From positions 1 to 64,000 of the forward strand of contig CAZOAZ010000031.1 in NCBI GenBank assembly GCA_964577955.1: a stretch of 64,000 nucleotides of DNA, written 5' to 3'. Below, in pieces: positions 16,598 through 24,901 of the stretch. Both the position numbers and the translations under genes were made by a program. Each line of letters opens with the position of its first letter. The stretch's first letter is position 1. This DNA comes from CADEEX01 sp964577955. Lineage in GTDB: Bacteria > Acidobacteriota > Vicinamibacteria > Vicinamibacterales > CAVVIG01. The notes beneath the pieces are model-generated. The model was given only the letters and a program-made list of their open reading frames with translations. It was not told the origin of the DNA and did not search any database.

Positions 16598-16688
16598 CCC
16601 CCGGTGCCCCGGGGGGTTGGGTGGGGCTTTCGCGTACCCCCCGGGGGTTGCGTGTTTTGTTTGGGGGGGGGGGGGGGGGGGGGGGGGG
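16598..16688. other. Low-complexity contig end with poly-G run, probable sequencing artefact
   Basis: The bases after the gap are almost only G, C and T, and end in an uninterrupted run of more than 20 G (about 16663-16688). This looks like low-quality read ends rather than genome. No gene should be called through it; the open frames crossing it are spurious. Confidence 0.75.
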
Positions 16689-16695
16689 CACTGGG

Positions 16696-16842
16696 ATGAA
16701 CATCGAAGCGTGGCTCAAAGCGGCGATTGCGGACGCGGAGAAGCGCGGCCTTCCGGAGTTGAAGCCGCTGCTCGAAGGGCTGGCGCACGCGACCAAGGTC
16801 TTGCGGACGGCGAACTTCGGCGGGCGGGCCAATGACCGTTGA
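16696..16842 (+). CDS. Small amidase-partner protein (GatC/AtzG-like candidate)
   Basis: 48 aa: MNIEAWLKAAIADAEKRGLP, then ELKPLLEGLAHATKVLRTAN, and a short tail. It is two amphipathic helices in a gene that overlaps the amidase start by 11 bp, an arrangement seen for the small GatC and AtzG subunits that wrap around GatA and AtzE amidases. Homology to those families is not demonstrable by eye; the call rests on position, size and helical character. The upstream promoter region is lost in the poly-G and gap segment. Confidence 0.5.
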   Translation: MNIEAWLKAAIADAEKRGLPELKPLLEGLAHATKVLRTANFGGRANDR

Positions 16843-18157
16843 AGAATTCGCGCGGCAGTTCCGGGCGCGGCAGATCAGTTCCGCCGAGGCCACCGAGGCG
16901 TGCCTCGAGAGGATTCACGCCGACAACCCGCGTCTCAATGCGTTCATCCTGGTGATGGCCGACGAGGCACGACGCCAGGCGAATGAGGCCGACCGCGTGC
17001 TGGCGGCGGGAGAGGACCGCGGACCGCTGCACGGGGTTCCGCTCTCGGTGAAGGACCTGTTCGACATCGACGGCACCGTCACCACCGCCGCGTCGCACGT
17101 CCGCGACGGCATTGTCGCCACGAGCGACGCGCCCGTGATCACGCACCTCAAACGGGCCGGCGCGGTGATCGTCGGCAAGACCAACCTGCACGAGTTCGCC
17201 TTCGGCACGACCAACGAAGACTCGGCCTACGGACCGGCGCGCAACCCATTCGATCCATCGCGGTCACCCGGCGGCTCGAGCGGCGGTTCGGCGGCGAGCG
17301 TCGCCGCCGGCATGGCGCTCGCAACGCTCGGCACCGACACGGGCGGTTCGATCCGAATCCCCGCGGCCGCGTGCGGCATCGTCGGTCTGAAGCCGACCTA
17401 CGGCGAGCTTTCGGCGGACGGCGTCATTCCGTTGTCGCGGACCATGGATCACGTCGGCCCGCTCACGCAGACGGTCACGGACGCCTGGTATCTGCTTCAT
17501 GTGCTGCGCGGCGACAGCGTCGTGCGGCCGCTCGAACCGGCCGACGCCGGCGATCTCCGCGTCGCCGTTCCGCGCGACTATTTCTGCGAACGCCTCGACG
17601 ACGACGTCCGGCAGCGGTTCGACGCCGCGCTCGAGGCGCTCCACATGGCCGGTGTGGTCGTCACCGAGGTGTCCATTCCGAGCGCCGAATTCATCGTGCC
17701 GATCTACATGCACATCGGGTTCAGCGACGCGGCGGCCTACCACGCCGACACCTTGCAGAAGATGCCCGAGCGCTACACGACGCCGGTCCGGCTGCGGCTC
17801 GAGATGGCGCGCTACGTGCTGGCCGAGGATTACGTGCGGGCGCTCGACGGGCGCGCGGCGCTGCGCCGCGAAGTCGATCGCGCGTTGCGCGGTCACGACG
17901 CGTTGATCCTCCCGACGCTGCCGATTCCGGCGCCGCACATTGGGGCGTCAACCGTGCAGATCGGAGAATCGAAGGAGCCGGTGCGGAACATGATGCTGCG
18001 ATTGACGCAGTGCTTCAATCTCACCGGTCATCCGGCGATCTCTCTGCCGTGCGGAAAGACTCGGGACGGGCTGCCGGTCGGCCTGCAGCTGGTCGGCACA
18101 CACGGACAAACCGACGCGTTGCTACACGTCGCGAAAGCGGTGGAAGCGATCGTTTGA
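16832..18157 (+). CDS. Amidase-signature enzyme (GatA/AtzE-like)
   Basis: 441 aa. The catalytic Ser-cisSer-Lys triad is visible: Lys74 in LSVKDLFDI, cis-Ser149/150 in SPGGSSGGSAAS, and nucleophile Ser173 in TDTGGSIRIPAA. The C-terminal substrate loop (NLTGHPAISLPCG) is present. The length is somewhat short for GatA (about 480), and no gatB or canonical gatC lies nearby, so a stand-alone amidase is more likely than Glu-tRNA amidotransferase. It overlaps a 48-codon gene that may encode an accessory subunit. Confidence 0.88.
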   Translation: MTVEEFARQFRARQISSAEATEACLERIHADNPRLNAFILVMADEARRQANEADRVLAAGEDRGPLHGVPLSVKDLFDIDGTVTTAASHVRDGIVATSDAPVITHLKRAGAVIVGKTNLHEFAFGTTNEDSAYGPARNPFDPSRSPGGSSGGSAASVAAGMALATLGTDTGGSIRIPAAACGIVGLKPTYGELSADGVIPLSRTMDHVGPLTQTVTDAWYLLHVLRGDSVVRPLEPADAGDLRVAVPRDYFCERLDDDVRQRFDAALEALHMAGVVVTEVSIPSAEFIVPIYMHIGFSDAAAYHADTLQKMPERYTTPVRLRLEMARYVLAEDYVRALDGRAALRREVDRALRGHDALILPTLPIPAPHIGASTVQIGESKEPVRNMMLRLTQCFNLTGHPAISLPCGKTRDGLPVGLQLVGTHGQTDALLHVAKAVEAIV

Positions 18158-18167
18158 TCTCGGTGGC

Positions 18168-18185
18168 GTCAGGCTTTAGCCGGAC
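18168..18185. repeat. Imperfect palindrome of the GGCTNAAGCC family
   Basis: Core GGCTTTAGCC with a mismatched TCA/CGGA flank, in the short gap between the convergent amidase and coiled-coil genes. Confidence 0.7.
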
Positions 18186-18194
18186 AACTGGAAG

Positions 18195-18572
18195 TCAGCG
18201 CGTGTGTCGTTCCAAGGATTGCAGCCGCACTTCGTGATCGTCGAGCGATTTGACAAAGCCCGCGTGTTCAGCCGCGTTCACCGCCGAAGGTGACCCCAGG
18301 TCGCTCTTGGCACTGGCAGATTGTTCGAGCGCCAGTTTGAGATCGGCTTTGAAATGCTCATAGAGCACGTCCATGTGGCGCCGGGTATCCCGGCCATCTT
18401 CGAGTAGTCTCTTCTCGAGCTGGTCGAATCTGGCGTCCACGCGATCGAACCGCGCGTCCACTTGCGCGAACCGCGCATCCACTTGCGCGAACCGCTCGTC
18501 TACGCTCCTGATGAGAGAGTTCACTCGCTCTGGGAGTTCGCTCAAACCGTCCTTCTTATCGTCAACCGACAT
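18195..18572 (-). CDS. Coiled-coil protein with 7-residue repeats
   Basis: 125 aa, soluble. Residues 25-55 repeat the heptad RFAQVDA/RFDRVDA about four times at protein and DNA level, then continue as a charged helix (EKRLLEDGRDTRRHMDVLYE). This is a predicted parallel coiled coil. No signal peptide, membrane segment or catalytic domain is visible. Similar short coiled-coil genes vary in heptad number between strains, which is what the DNA repeat suggests here. Function unknown. Confidence 0.7.
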   Translation of the reverse strand: MSVDDKKDGLSELPERVNSLIRSVDERFAQVDARFAQVDARFDRVDARFDQLEKRLLEDGRDTRRHMDVLYEHFKADLKLALEQSASAKSDLGSPSAVNAAEHAGFVKSLDDHEVRLQSLERHTR

Positions 18573-18696
18573 GAACCCTCACATCCTAGCATCGTCGTCG
18601 CAGTGAGATGACGATGACCTGACGATGAGGGAATGCGAACCTCGTGCCGCATAGACCTCCTCATGTTGATCGACGTAATGGCGACTTCGCCCGCGC

Positions 18697-18723
18697 CTGC
18701 CCTGAGCGAAGTCGAAGGGCCAG
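18697..18723. repeat. Dispersed repeat CCTGAGCGAAGTCGAAGG
   Basis: Intergenic copy just beyond the stop of the cytochrome c gene. Related copies are at 29870-29900 (inside the C39-ABC gene) and 54991-55031 (intergenic). I have seen the translated form PERSRRVEG often in metagenomic proteins, from memory. Confidence 0.7.
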
Positions 18724-18730
18724 CCGCGGA

Positions 18731-19948
18731 CTAGTTCGTCGCGCGCGGCTTGAAGCTGTCGACGGTGTAGTCGAAGTACCCGTTCATGATCTCCGGGCCG
18801 AAGACGACACGCGCGGTCGGGTCGGGATTGCTCTTGTTGTTCGCCGAGTTGTCGTAGTGCGCGATCGTTTCGATCCGGCTGCCCCTGGGCGCGGCGATCG
18901 GCGTCTTCACCACGTAGGTCGGCTGCCAGTCGGGATTGAACTTGGGCACGCTGAGCAGCACGACCGAGCGGCCGTCGGGATAGACGAGCGTGTACTTGAA
19001 GTCCTTGCCGCGTTCGTTCATGCGCGGGAGGAAGCCGATGATGTGGCTGTCTTCCGCGAACGTGTAGGCGTTGCCCTTCGCCTCGTAGTTGGCGTCGCCG
19101 GGCGGAATCGCGAGGTCCCGCGTGCCGGACATCGCCGTCATGGCCACCTTGTCCACCTGGCCCTTGGCGAATTTCAAGCCGATCGTCGTCTTGTCGGTCG
19201 CCGGCATGCCCTTCGGGTTGTAGTGCATGTTGAGCCCGATCGTCGTCCCCTTCGGAATCATCCGCACGACGCCTTGACCGTAGGCGGTCGTTGCCCCGCC
19301 CGGCTGGTAGCCGCCGATCCGCGTGCTGCTCCGCCCCTCGCGCACGGAGACGATCGCGTGATGCGTGACCAGACGGTTTGACGGCACCACCTCCATCATC
19401 TCGACGTAGGTGTCCTGCTGGAACGTCACCGGATCAATCGGATAGTCCTGGATGATGCGCGTGCCGCCGGCCGGCACCTGCGCCGGCTCCGTCATCGTCA
19501 GCACCATGTCCGGCTTCCCGATCTTCCAGCCCTCCGGAAAAACCGGGGCCGCGGGCAGGTCCTTCGGATTGCCTTCAAACGCTCCCGCATCCGCCCACGC
19601 GAGGATGGTGGCCACGTCCTTCGCCGACAGACTCGGATCGTTCGCGAACTGGCCGAACTGCGGGTCCGCGCCCCACGGCGGCATGACGCGATCGGCGACC
19701 GCCTTGCGAATCGCGCGCGCCCACGGCCTGGCGGCTTCGTAGCTCGTCAGCGACATCGGGGCGATTTCACCCGGACGGTGGCATGAGACGCAGTTCTTGT
19801 TGAGGATCGGCGCAACGTCCTTGTTGAAGGTGACGTTAGTCGCAGACGGCGCCTGGGCCGCAGGTCCTGCCTGCCAGCACAGAACGCCAAGAAGCGCCAC
19901 GGACAGGCTAAAGCCTGTCCCTACCGATGCCAACCCGCGAACAGACAT
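18731..19948 (-). CDS. Secreted cytochrome c / copper type II monooxygenase-like protein
   Basis: 405 aa. After a signal region, residues 45-125 form a c-type heme domain with CVSCH and the distal MPPWGADPQF. The remainder resembles the peptidylglycine/dopamine monooxygenase copper domains, with VTHHAIVS and GLNMHYNP as candidate copper-ligand motifs. The role is probably periplasmic oxidative chemistry with electrons delivered by the heme; substrate unknown. The start is placed at ATG 19948 after AGGGGA; a GTG one codon upstream is possible. Codons 10-16 of the signal region are a translated palindromic repeat reading VGTGFSLS. Confidence 0.8.
   Translation of the reverse strand: MSVRGLASVGTGFSLSVALLGVLCWQAGPAAQAPSATNVTFNKDVAPILNKNCVSCHRPGEIAPMSLTSYEAARPWARAIRKAVADRVMPPWGADPQFGQFANDPSLSAKDVATILAWADAGAFEGNPKDLPAAPVFPEGWKIGKPDMVLTMTEPAQVPAGGTRIIQDYPIDPVTFQQDTYVEMMEVVPSNRLVTHHAIVSVREGRSSTRIGGYQPGGATTAYGQGVVRMIPKGTTIGLNMHYNPKGMPATDKTTIGLKFAKGQVDKVAMTAMSGTRDLAIPPGDANYEAKGNAYTFAEDSHIIGFLPRMNERGKDFKYTLVYPDGRSVVLLSVPKFNPDWQPTYVVKTPIAAPRGSRIETIAHYDNSANNKSNPDPTARVVFGPEIMNGYFDYTVDSFKPRATN
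19901..19920. repeat. Palindromic repeat, GGCTNAAGCC family, in a signal-peptide coding region
   Basis: Perfect 20-bp palindrome with GGACAGGCT/AGCCTGTCC arms, translated in frame as part of the cytochrome c gene's signal region. Its GGACAGGCT arms match the element at 1724-1747. Confidence 0.9.
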
Positions 19949-20120
19949 CACGTCCCCTGTCCGTCAAATCCCAAACCTGCCGTTGGTGCCTCAAAGTGCA
20001 CATCCAAATTGCGGGGCGCTGCGTAGAGTAGCAAACCACGTTCGGGGCGGACAAGCAGCCCGCTTGCCCGCGGGCGCCGATCCAGCGGCGCGTTGGGCGT
20101 GGTGTCTCGAGGGGAGAAAG

Positions 20121-20822
20121 ATGCGAAAACTGCTCTTGATCGTGGCCTTCCTGGCGCTACCGACGCTCAGCGAGGCGGGACCCTGCACCATCGGTAGTCT
20201 TCAGTCCTACATCGGCCTCGGAGCGACGGGTTGCGACCTCGGCGGCGCCACCTTCTTCGGCTTCGACTCCGATCCGTCCTTCGCCGGCGGCAGCGAGATC
20301 GCCGCCAGCGACGTCACCGTCACGCCGTTCAGCGCTTCAGCCGGACCTCAGTTGGCGTTCGGCCTGACGCAGAGCGCCGGTCCAGGTGACCTGTTGGGGA
20401 TCCTGATCGCGTATTCGATCAGCGGCCTGAACATCAACGGGGCCAGCCTGATGATGACCGGCGCCTCTGCAACCGGCGACGGCGTTGCGACCGCCATCGA
20501 AGACCTTTGCCTTGGCGGGACATTCGGCGCGGATCCGACGAGTTGCTCCGGCACACCGACCTCGCTCGTCGTCGCGCAGGACTTCATCGGCTACACCGGC
20601 GACGACACGAAGTCGTTCGCGGTGAACTCGTTCTTCGACGTGTTCTTCGATCTCACGCTCGACGGCGGCCTCAGCGGCTCAGCCGCGTTTACAGACGCCG
20701 CGCTGATCAACCAGTTCAACGCCGCCGCGCCTGCCGCCGATCCTGTGCCTGAACCGGTGTCGATGCTGCTCGTCGGCACGGGTCTGCTGGGCGCTGCGGC
20801 GCGTCGCGCGCGCAAGCGCTGA
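20121..20822 (+). CDS. PEP-CTERM sorted exported protein
   Basis: 233 aa. Signal peptide (MRKLLLIVAFLALPTLSEA) followed by a Gly/Ser/Thr-rich beta domain with two Cys pairs. A C-terminal VPEP motif precedes a hydrophobic segment (SMLLVGTGLLGAAA) and a basic end (RRARKR). This tripartite tail is the known target of exosortase, which would remove it and move the protein to the cell surface. The ATG at 20121 follows GGGGAGAAAG. No exosortase or EPS gene is in the window, so the sorting enzyme must be elsewhere. Confidence 0.88.
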   Translation: MRKLLLIVAFLALPTLSEAGPCTIGSLQSYIGLGATGCDLGGATFFGFDSDPSFAGGSEIAASDVTVTPFSASAGPQLAFGLTQSAGPGDLLGILIAYSISGLNINGASLMMTGASATGDGVATAIEDLCLGGTFGADPTSCSGTPTSLVVAQDFIGYTGDDTKSFAVNSFFDVFFDLTLDGGLSGSAAFTDAALINQFNAAAPAADPVPEPVSMLLVGTGLLGAAARRARKR

Positions 20823-20850
20823 GCATCGCGGTCACGCGGCACTTGCCCAA

Positions 20851-20870
20851 GGTCCGGCCAAAGCCGGACC
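20851..20870. repeat. Palindromic repeat, GGCTNAAGCC-related
   Basis: 20-bp palindrome GGTCCGGC-CAAA-GCCGGACC between the PEP-CTERM gene and the DUF4331 gene. Its arms match those of the first palindrome at 12821-12840. Confidence 0.85.
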
Positions 20871-20921
20871 CCACCGTTTTGAATTGTCGTTTGCTCGGTT
20901 GCACAACTGGGAGGGAGTACT

Positions 20922-22490
20922 GTGCGCACACTCAAGACTTCAATTGCATTGACCGTCGCCACGGCGACGTGGCTCTCGCAGGTCGGCTTCGCGGCCAACC
21001 ATCGCGAAGCGCCCATCACGGCGCTCGATCACAAAGCGGACATCACCGACGTCTACGCGTTCCGCAGCTACGGTGCGGCGGCCGTGCCGTCGGTGACGAT
21101 GATCCTGTGCGTCGATCCGCTGCTCGAACCGGCCAACGGGCCGAACTGGTTCCCGTTCGATCCGGAGATCCTGTACGAACTCAAGGTGGACAACAACAAC
21201 GACGCGATCGCGGACGTCACGTTCCAGTTCCGGTTCGGGACGGAACAGCGGCTGCCCGGGCTCTTCCAGGTCTACGCCGGTGTGCCCGGCGGCGCCGTCG
21301 CGCCGGCCAACTCGCCGGCCCCGGTTCCGCCCGGCACACCGATCGTTCCGCCGCAGATCAACTCGTTCAGCAGCGCCGGTCTCGGCCAGCGCCAGTCGTA
21401 TGCGGTGACGATGGTGACGAACGGCATCAGCACGCCGCTCACCGCGCTCGGTGGCGAGACGCTCTACGCCGTTCCCGCGAACCCCGGGCCGCGCACGATG
21501 GACTACGACGCGATGTTCAACGCCGGTACCTACACGGCCACGAGCGGCAGCGGCAGCGTCAAGGTCTTCGCCGGCACGACTGACGATGCGTTCTGGATCG
21601 ACCTCGGCGGCGCATTCGACACGCTCAACACCTCGAAGTTCCCCGTCATGAGTGCGGCGGAAGACGCGGCGAACGTGAACTTCTCGGCGGACACGGTCTC
21701 CGGTTACGCGGTGAACTCGATCGCGATCGAGGTGCCGGTGAGCCTGCTGACGCGCACGGGCGCCATCGAAGCGGCGTCGTCAACCGCCGCGACGATCGGC
21801 GTCTGGGGCACGACCTCGCGGCCGCGGACGACGGTTCGGCGTCCGCCGCTTCCGGCCACGAGCAGCGGCACGTGGGCGCAGGTTCAGCGCATGGGCAACC
21901 CGCTGATCAATGAACTGCTCGTCGGCACGGGTTCGAAGGATCGCTTCAGCATGGATCAGCCGGCGAACGACGCGCAGTTCGCATCGTTCTTCCTCGATCC
22001 CGCGCTCGCCCGCGTCGTGAACGCGCTGACGGCCGGAGCGGTGGCCATTCCCAACGTGCCACGCCTCGACCTGCTGCCAGTCGTCACCTATGCGCCGCCG
22101 ATTGCGGCGGCGGGAACGACCTCCGGACCCGTGGCCGATCTGCTGCGCCTGAACACCGGCGTCACGCCGACGCCGGTCGGCAGCGCCAATCGGCTCGGTC
22201 TTCTCGGCGGCGACGCGGCGGGCTTCCCCAACGGCCGTCGGGTGTTCGACGACGTGACCGACGTCGCGCTGCGCCTCGTCGTCGGCGGCGTGCTCGCGGC
22301 GCCGTTCCCCGGATACAACGCGGCGATCAATGGGCGGCTGGGGGATGGCGTGAACGTCAACGATGCGCCGTACCGAACCGATTTCCCGTACCTCGCCAAC
22401 GCGCCGGCCGGACGGAACCGCCGTCACGTGGATCCGGGCGAGCCGCTGTGCACGCCGCTCTTCGGCGGCGGCGGACCCTGCCTGCCATAG
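20922..22490 (+). CDS. DUF4331 secreted protein
   Basis: 522 aa. Signal peptide (MRTLKTSIALTVATATWLSQ, then VGFA), then NHREAPITALDHKADITDVY, the signature N-terminus of DUF4331. Further blocks include WFPFDPEILYELKVDNNND and DDAFWIDLGGAFDTLN. The family is secreted and has no assigned activity. The GTG at 20922 follows GGGAGGGAG. It is 8 bp upstream of a TPR gene, with which it forms an apparent operon. Confidence 0.88.
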   Translation: MRTLKTSIALTVATATWLSQVGFAANHREAPITALDHKADITDVYAFRSYGAAAVPSVTMILCVDPLLEPANGPNWFPFDPEILYELKVDNNNDAIADVTFQFRFGTEQRLPGLFQVYAGVPGGAVAPANSPAPVPPGTPIVPPQINSFSSAGLGQRQSYAVTMVTNGISTPLTALGGETLYAVPANPGPRTMDYDAMFNAGTYTATSGSGSVKVFAGTTDDAFWIDLGGAFDTLNTSKFPVMSAAEDAANVNFSADTVSGYAVNSIAIEVPVSLLTRTGAIEAASSTAATIGVWGTTSRPRTTVRRPPLPATSSGTWAQVQRMGNPLINELLVGTGSKDRFSMDQPANDAQFASFFLDPALARVVNALTAGAVAIPNVPRLDLLPVVTYAPPIAAAGTTSGPVADLLRLNTGVTPTPVGSANRLGLLGGDAAGFPNGRRVFDDVTDVALRLVVGGVLAAPFPGYNAAINGRLGDGVNVNDAPYRTDFPYLANAPAGRNRRHVDPGEPLCTPLFGGGGPCLP

Positions 22491-22498
22491 GGGAGATC

Positions 22499-23659
22499 AT
22501 GACGACAAAGACATTCGTGCGATCGCTGGCGGCCGTCACCCTCGTGGTGGCGGCCGCCGCCGCGGCGGGCGCGCAAACGGCGCTTCCCGCCGAACAGCGG
22601 ATCACGGCCTTGACGAAAGTCGTGGCCGCAAATCCTGGGAAGCCCGAGCCCTACATCGAACTGGCGCTGGCGTATGCGCGCCGCGCGCGCGAAACGTCGG
22701 ACACGATCTACTACGCCAAAGCCGACGAGGCGATCGCCCGGGCGCTCGAACTCGCGCCTGGCCACTTCGAAGCGATGAAGATGCGGGTCTGGGTGCTGCT
22801 CGGCAAGCACGAGTTCCGCCAGGCGCTCGACCTGGCGAAAGTGCTGAACAAGCAGACGCCGGACGATCTGCTCGTCTACGGGTTTCTGACCGACGCCAAC
22901 GTCGAACTCGGGAACTACGAGGACGCCGAAAGCGCGTGTCAGTGGATGCTCGACCTCCGGCCGGGCAACATTCCGGCCTTCACGCGTGCGGCATATCTGC
23001 GCGAGATCTTCGGTGACGTTGACGGCGCGGTCGAACTGATGACCGCGGCGTTTCACCGGACGCCGGTGACTGAAATCGAGGACCGCGCCTGGATGCTCAC
23101 GCAAATCGGCCACCTCGAGTGGGCCGCGGGCCGCATCGAGAACGCCGACCGCGTCCTGACCGAGGCGCTCGGACTGGTGCCCGACTATCACTACGCCCTG
23201 GCGTCGATGGCCAAGGTTCGCACCAGTCAGAAGAAGTACGGCGAGGCGGTCACGCTTCTGACGCGCCGGTACGAGGGCGCGAAGCACGCGGAGAACCTGT
23301 TCGCCGTGGCGGAAGCCCTGGCACGGGCCGGGCGCACGGCGGAAGCTGCCGCGGCGTTCGCGGAATTCGAAACGAAGGCGCTCATCGAGTCGAAGAGCTG
23401 GGACAACGCGAACCGCGAGCTGATCTTCTACTACGCCGATCACGCCCGGCGGCCGGCCGATGCGCTGCGCATCGCCGAATTCGAAGCCGCGCGGCGCCAG
23501 GACGTGCACACGCTCGACGCGCTGGCCTGGGCGCTGCACGTCAGCGGCCGGACCGCGGACGCGCGCCGGGAAATCGACCGGGCGCTCGCCGTCGGCATCA
23601 AGGATCCCGAGATGCTCGCACGAGCAGCCGTCATCACCACTGCAGCCGCCACACCGTAG
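22499..23659 (+). CDS. Secreted TPR-repeat protein, partner of the DUF4331 gene
   Basis: 386 aa. Signal peptide (MTTKTFVRSLAAVTLVVAAA), then at least six helical TPR units (EPYIELALAYARRARETSD, ADEAIARALELAPGHFEAMK, ENADRVLTEALGLVPDYHYA, RTAEAAAAFAEFETKAL). The ATG at 22499 follows GGGGAG, 8 bp after the DUF4331 stop. Its constant spacing to DUF4331 suggests that the two act together in the periplasm; the ligand is unknown. Confidence 0.82.
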   Translation: MTTKTFVRSLAAVTLVVAAAAAAGAQTALPAEQRITALTKVVAANPGKPEPYIELALAYARRARETSDTIYYAKADEAIARALELAPGHFEAMKMRVWVLLGKHEFRQALDLAKVLNKQTPDDLLVYGFLTDANVELGNYEDAESACQWMLDLRPGNIPAFTRAAYLREIFGDVDGAVELMTAAFHRTPVTEIEDRAWMLTQIGHLEWAAGRIENADRVLTEALGLVPDYHYALASMAKVRTSQKKYGEAVTLLTRRYEGAKHAENLFAVAEALARAGRTAEAAAAFAEFETKALIESKSWDNANRELIFYYADHARRPADALRIAEFEAARRQDVHTLDALAWALHVSGRTADARREIDRALAVGIKDPEMLARAAVITTAAATP

Positions 23660-23694
23660 CCGAGCCTCTTATACTGGACGCCAGGGAGGGGCTC

Positions 23695-24129
23695 ATGATC
23701 GATCGCCGTAACCTGGTGTCCGGTGGTCTGGCCGGCGTTCTCGGCGCGCTGTCCACGACCGAAGCCGTCGCGGCGTCGCCAGACGCCGCGGCGGCCGCAG
23801 AGGTGACCGAAGATACGGCGCGAAAAGCCGTCGACGTGCTCGCGGGCATCCTGAACGAGGTCCGCAACCTCAAGGCGTTCCCGGAAATCGCGTCCGTCCG
23901 CAACGCGCAGGTCACGTTTCTCCGCGCCACCAACAAATTTCCGGACTACATCGAGGTCGGCGTCTCGGTCTGGTTCGCCGTGCACGACTGGCACATCCGC
24001 TGGCAGCAGCCGCTCGCGCTCGGGCGCGATCCGCTCGGCCGGATGACGCTGCAGTTGAATCAAACGACGGTAATCATGCGGCCCGACGCCGAAACCGGCT
24101 TCATCGGTCTGCCATACGACAACCGGTAG
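23695..24129 (+). CDS. Small hypothetical protein with Tat-like signal
   Basis: 144 aa. The N-terminus MIDRRNLVSGGLAGVLGALS has a twin-arginine and hydrophobic stretch resembling a Tat signal. The mature part holds an amphipathic helix (ARKAVDVLAGILNEVRNLK) and a Trp-rich beta segment (YIEVGVSVWFAVHDWHIRWQ). The ATG at 23695 follows GGGAGGGG. It lies 35 bp after the TPR gene and may be last in that operon. Family not recognised. Confidence 0.7.
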   Translation: MIDRRNLVSGGLAGVLGALSTTEAVAASPDAAAAAEVTEDTARKAVDVLAGILNEVRNLKAFPEIASVRNAQVTFLRATNKFPDYIEVGVSVWFAVHDWHIRWQQPLALGRDPLGRMTLQLNQTTVIMRPDAETGFIGLPYDNR

Positions 24130-24178
24130 GAGCACAGCGCCGTCAGTACGACGGAGCGAGTTTCAAGCACGACTGGAG

Positions 24179-24901
24179 CTACCGTCGACGCCGAATGAAC
24201 TCGCCGGCGGTTTCGATGCGATAGCCCTGGGCCAGAAGTTGCGGCAGTACGGTCTCCAGCGCACGCAGGGTTTCAATCCCCGACGGATCGTGCAGCGTGA
24301 CGATCGAACCAGGCCCCGTCTGGTCCATCACTGATTTCGCAATCGTCTCCGCAGGCGGACGCTTCCACTCTTCTGGATCCACGTCGCCGAGCACGCTGGT
24401 CTTGTGCAGATCGTTCAACACCCACGGGAGAACGAGGAACTTCGCGGCATGCGGTGGGCGGAAGAGAATTTCTCCGGTCACGCCGACCCCCCGAAGCAAC
24501 GCATCCGTTCGTTCGATCTCCTCGCGCACGCTCGCCGGCCACATCCAGATCAACTTCGGATGCGAGTACGAATGGTTGCCGGCTTCATGGCCGCGGGCGA
24601 GCACCTCGCGCGCTACCGCCGGGAAGCGCTCGACGTTGACACCCATCATGAAGAACGTCGCCCGGACGTGGTATCGGTCCAGGATGTCGAGCACCTTCAA
24701 CGTATTCTGCGGATGCGGCCCGTCGTCGAAGGTCAGCGCCACGACCTTCTCGGTGGTGTCGATCGTCGCGACGTAGTCGCCGAAGAGCTGAAACGTCGAC
24801 GAGAGAATGACCTCGCGCATGCCGAGCACGAACACCGCGAGCACGAAGAGCCCGACGCCCCAGCGAATCGCCCGGCGCCTCCAGTGTGAGGCCATCATCA
24901 T
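24179..24901 (-). CDS. Polysaccharide deacetylase (NodB/CE4 family), membrane-anchored
   Basis: 240 aa. An N-terminal signal anchor (WGVGLFVLAVFVLG) is followed by a NodB homology domain with motif 1 TFDDGPHPQ, motif 2 HSYSHPK (the metal-binding H-x3-H), and later RPPHAAKF and TLHDPSG. CE4 enzymes remove acetyl groups from GlcNAc or MurNAc polymers; here it would act outside the inner membrane. Three consecutive ATG codons lie at 24895-24901, and the first overlaps the upstream ABC stop in ATGA. It is the last gene of the NHLM operon, so it may modify the envelope around the exporter or be a passenger. Confidence 0.88.
   Translation of the reverse strand: MMMASHWRRRAIRWGVGLFVLAVFVLGMREVILSSTFQLFGDYVATIDTTEKVVALTFDDGPHPQNTLKVLDILDRYHVRATFFMMGVNVERFPAVAREVLARGHEAGNHSYSHPKLIWMWPASVREEIERTDALLRGVGVTGEILFRPPHAAKFLVLPWVLNDLHKTSVLGDVDPEEWKRPPAETIAKSVMDQTGPGSIVTLHDPSGIETLRALETVLPQLLAQGYRIETAGEFIRRRR

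Noticed and set aside
16598..16842. Longer open frame that starts before the poly-G run and runs into the small amidase-partner gene
   Set aside because: It crosses low-quality homopolymer sequence next to the gap. Only the part from ATG 16696 is supportable.
18644..19381. Plus-strand ORF of 245 codons containing PERSRR
   Set aside because: Antisense to the cytochrome c/monooxygenase gene. The motif comes from a dispersed repeat, not from a protein family.
23695..24129. The small Tat-like protein as cargo of the NHLM exporter
   Set aside because: It is on the opposite strand in another operon. SGG near the N-terminus lies within a Tat-type signal, not after a leader of the NHLP or Nif11 kind.
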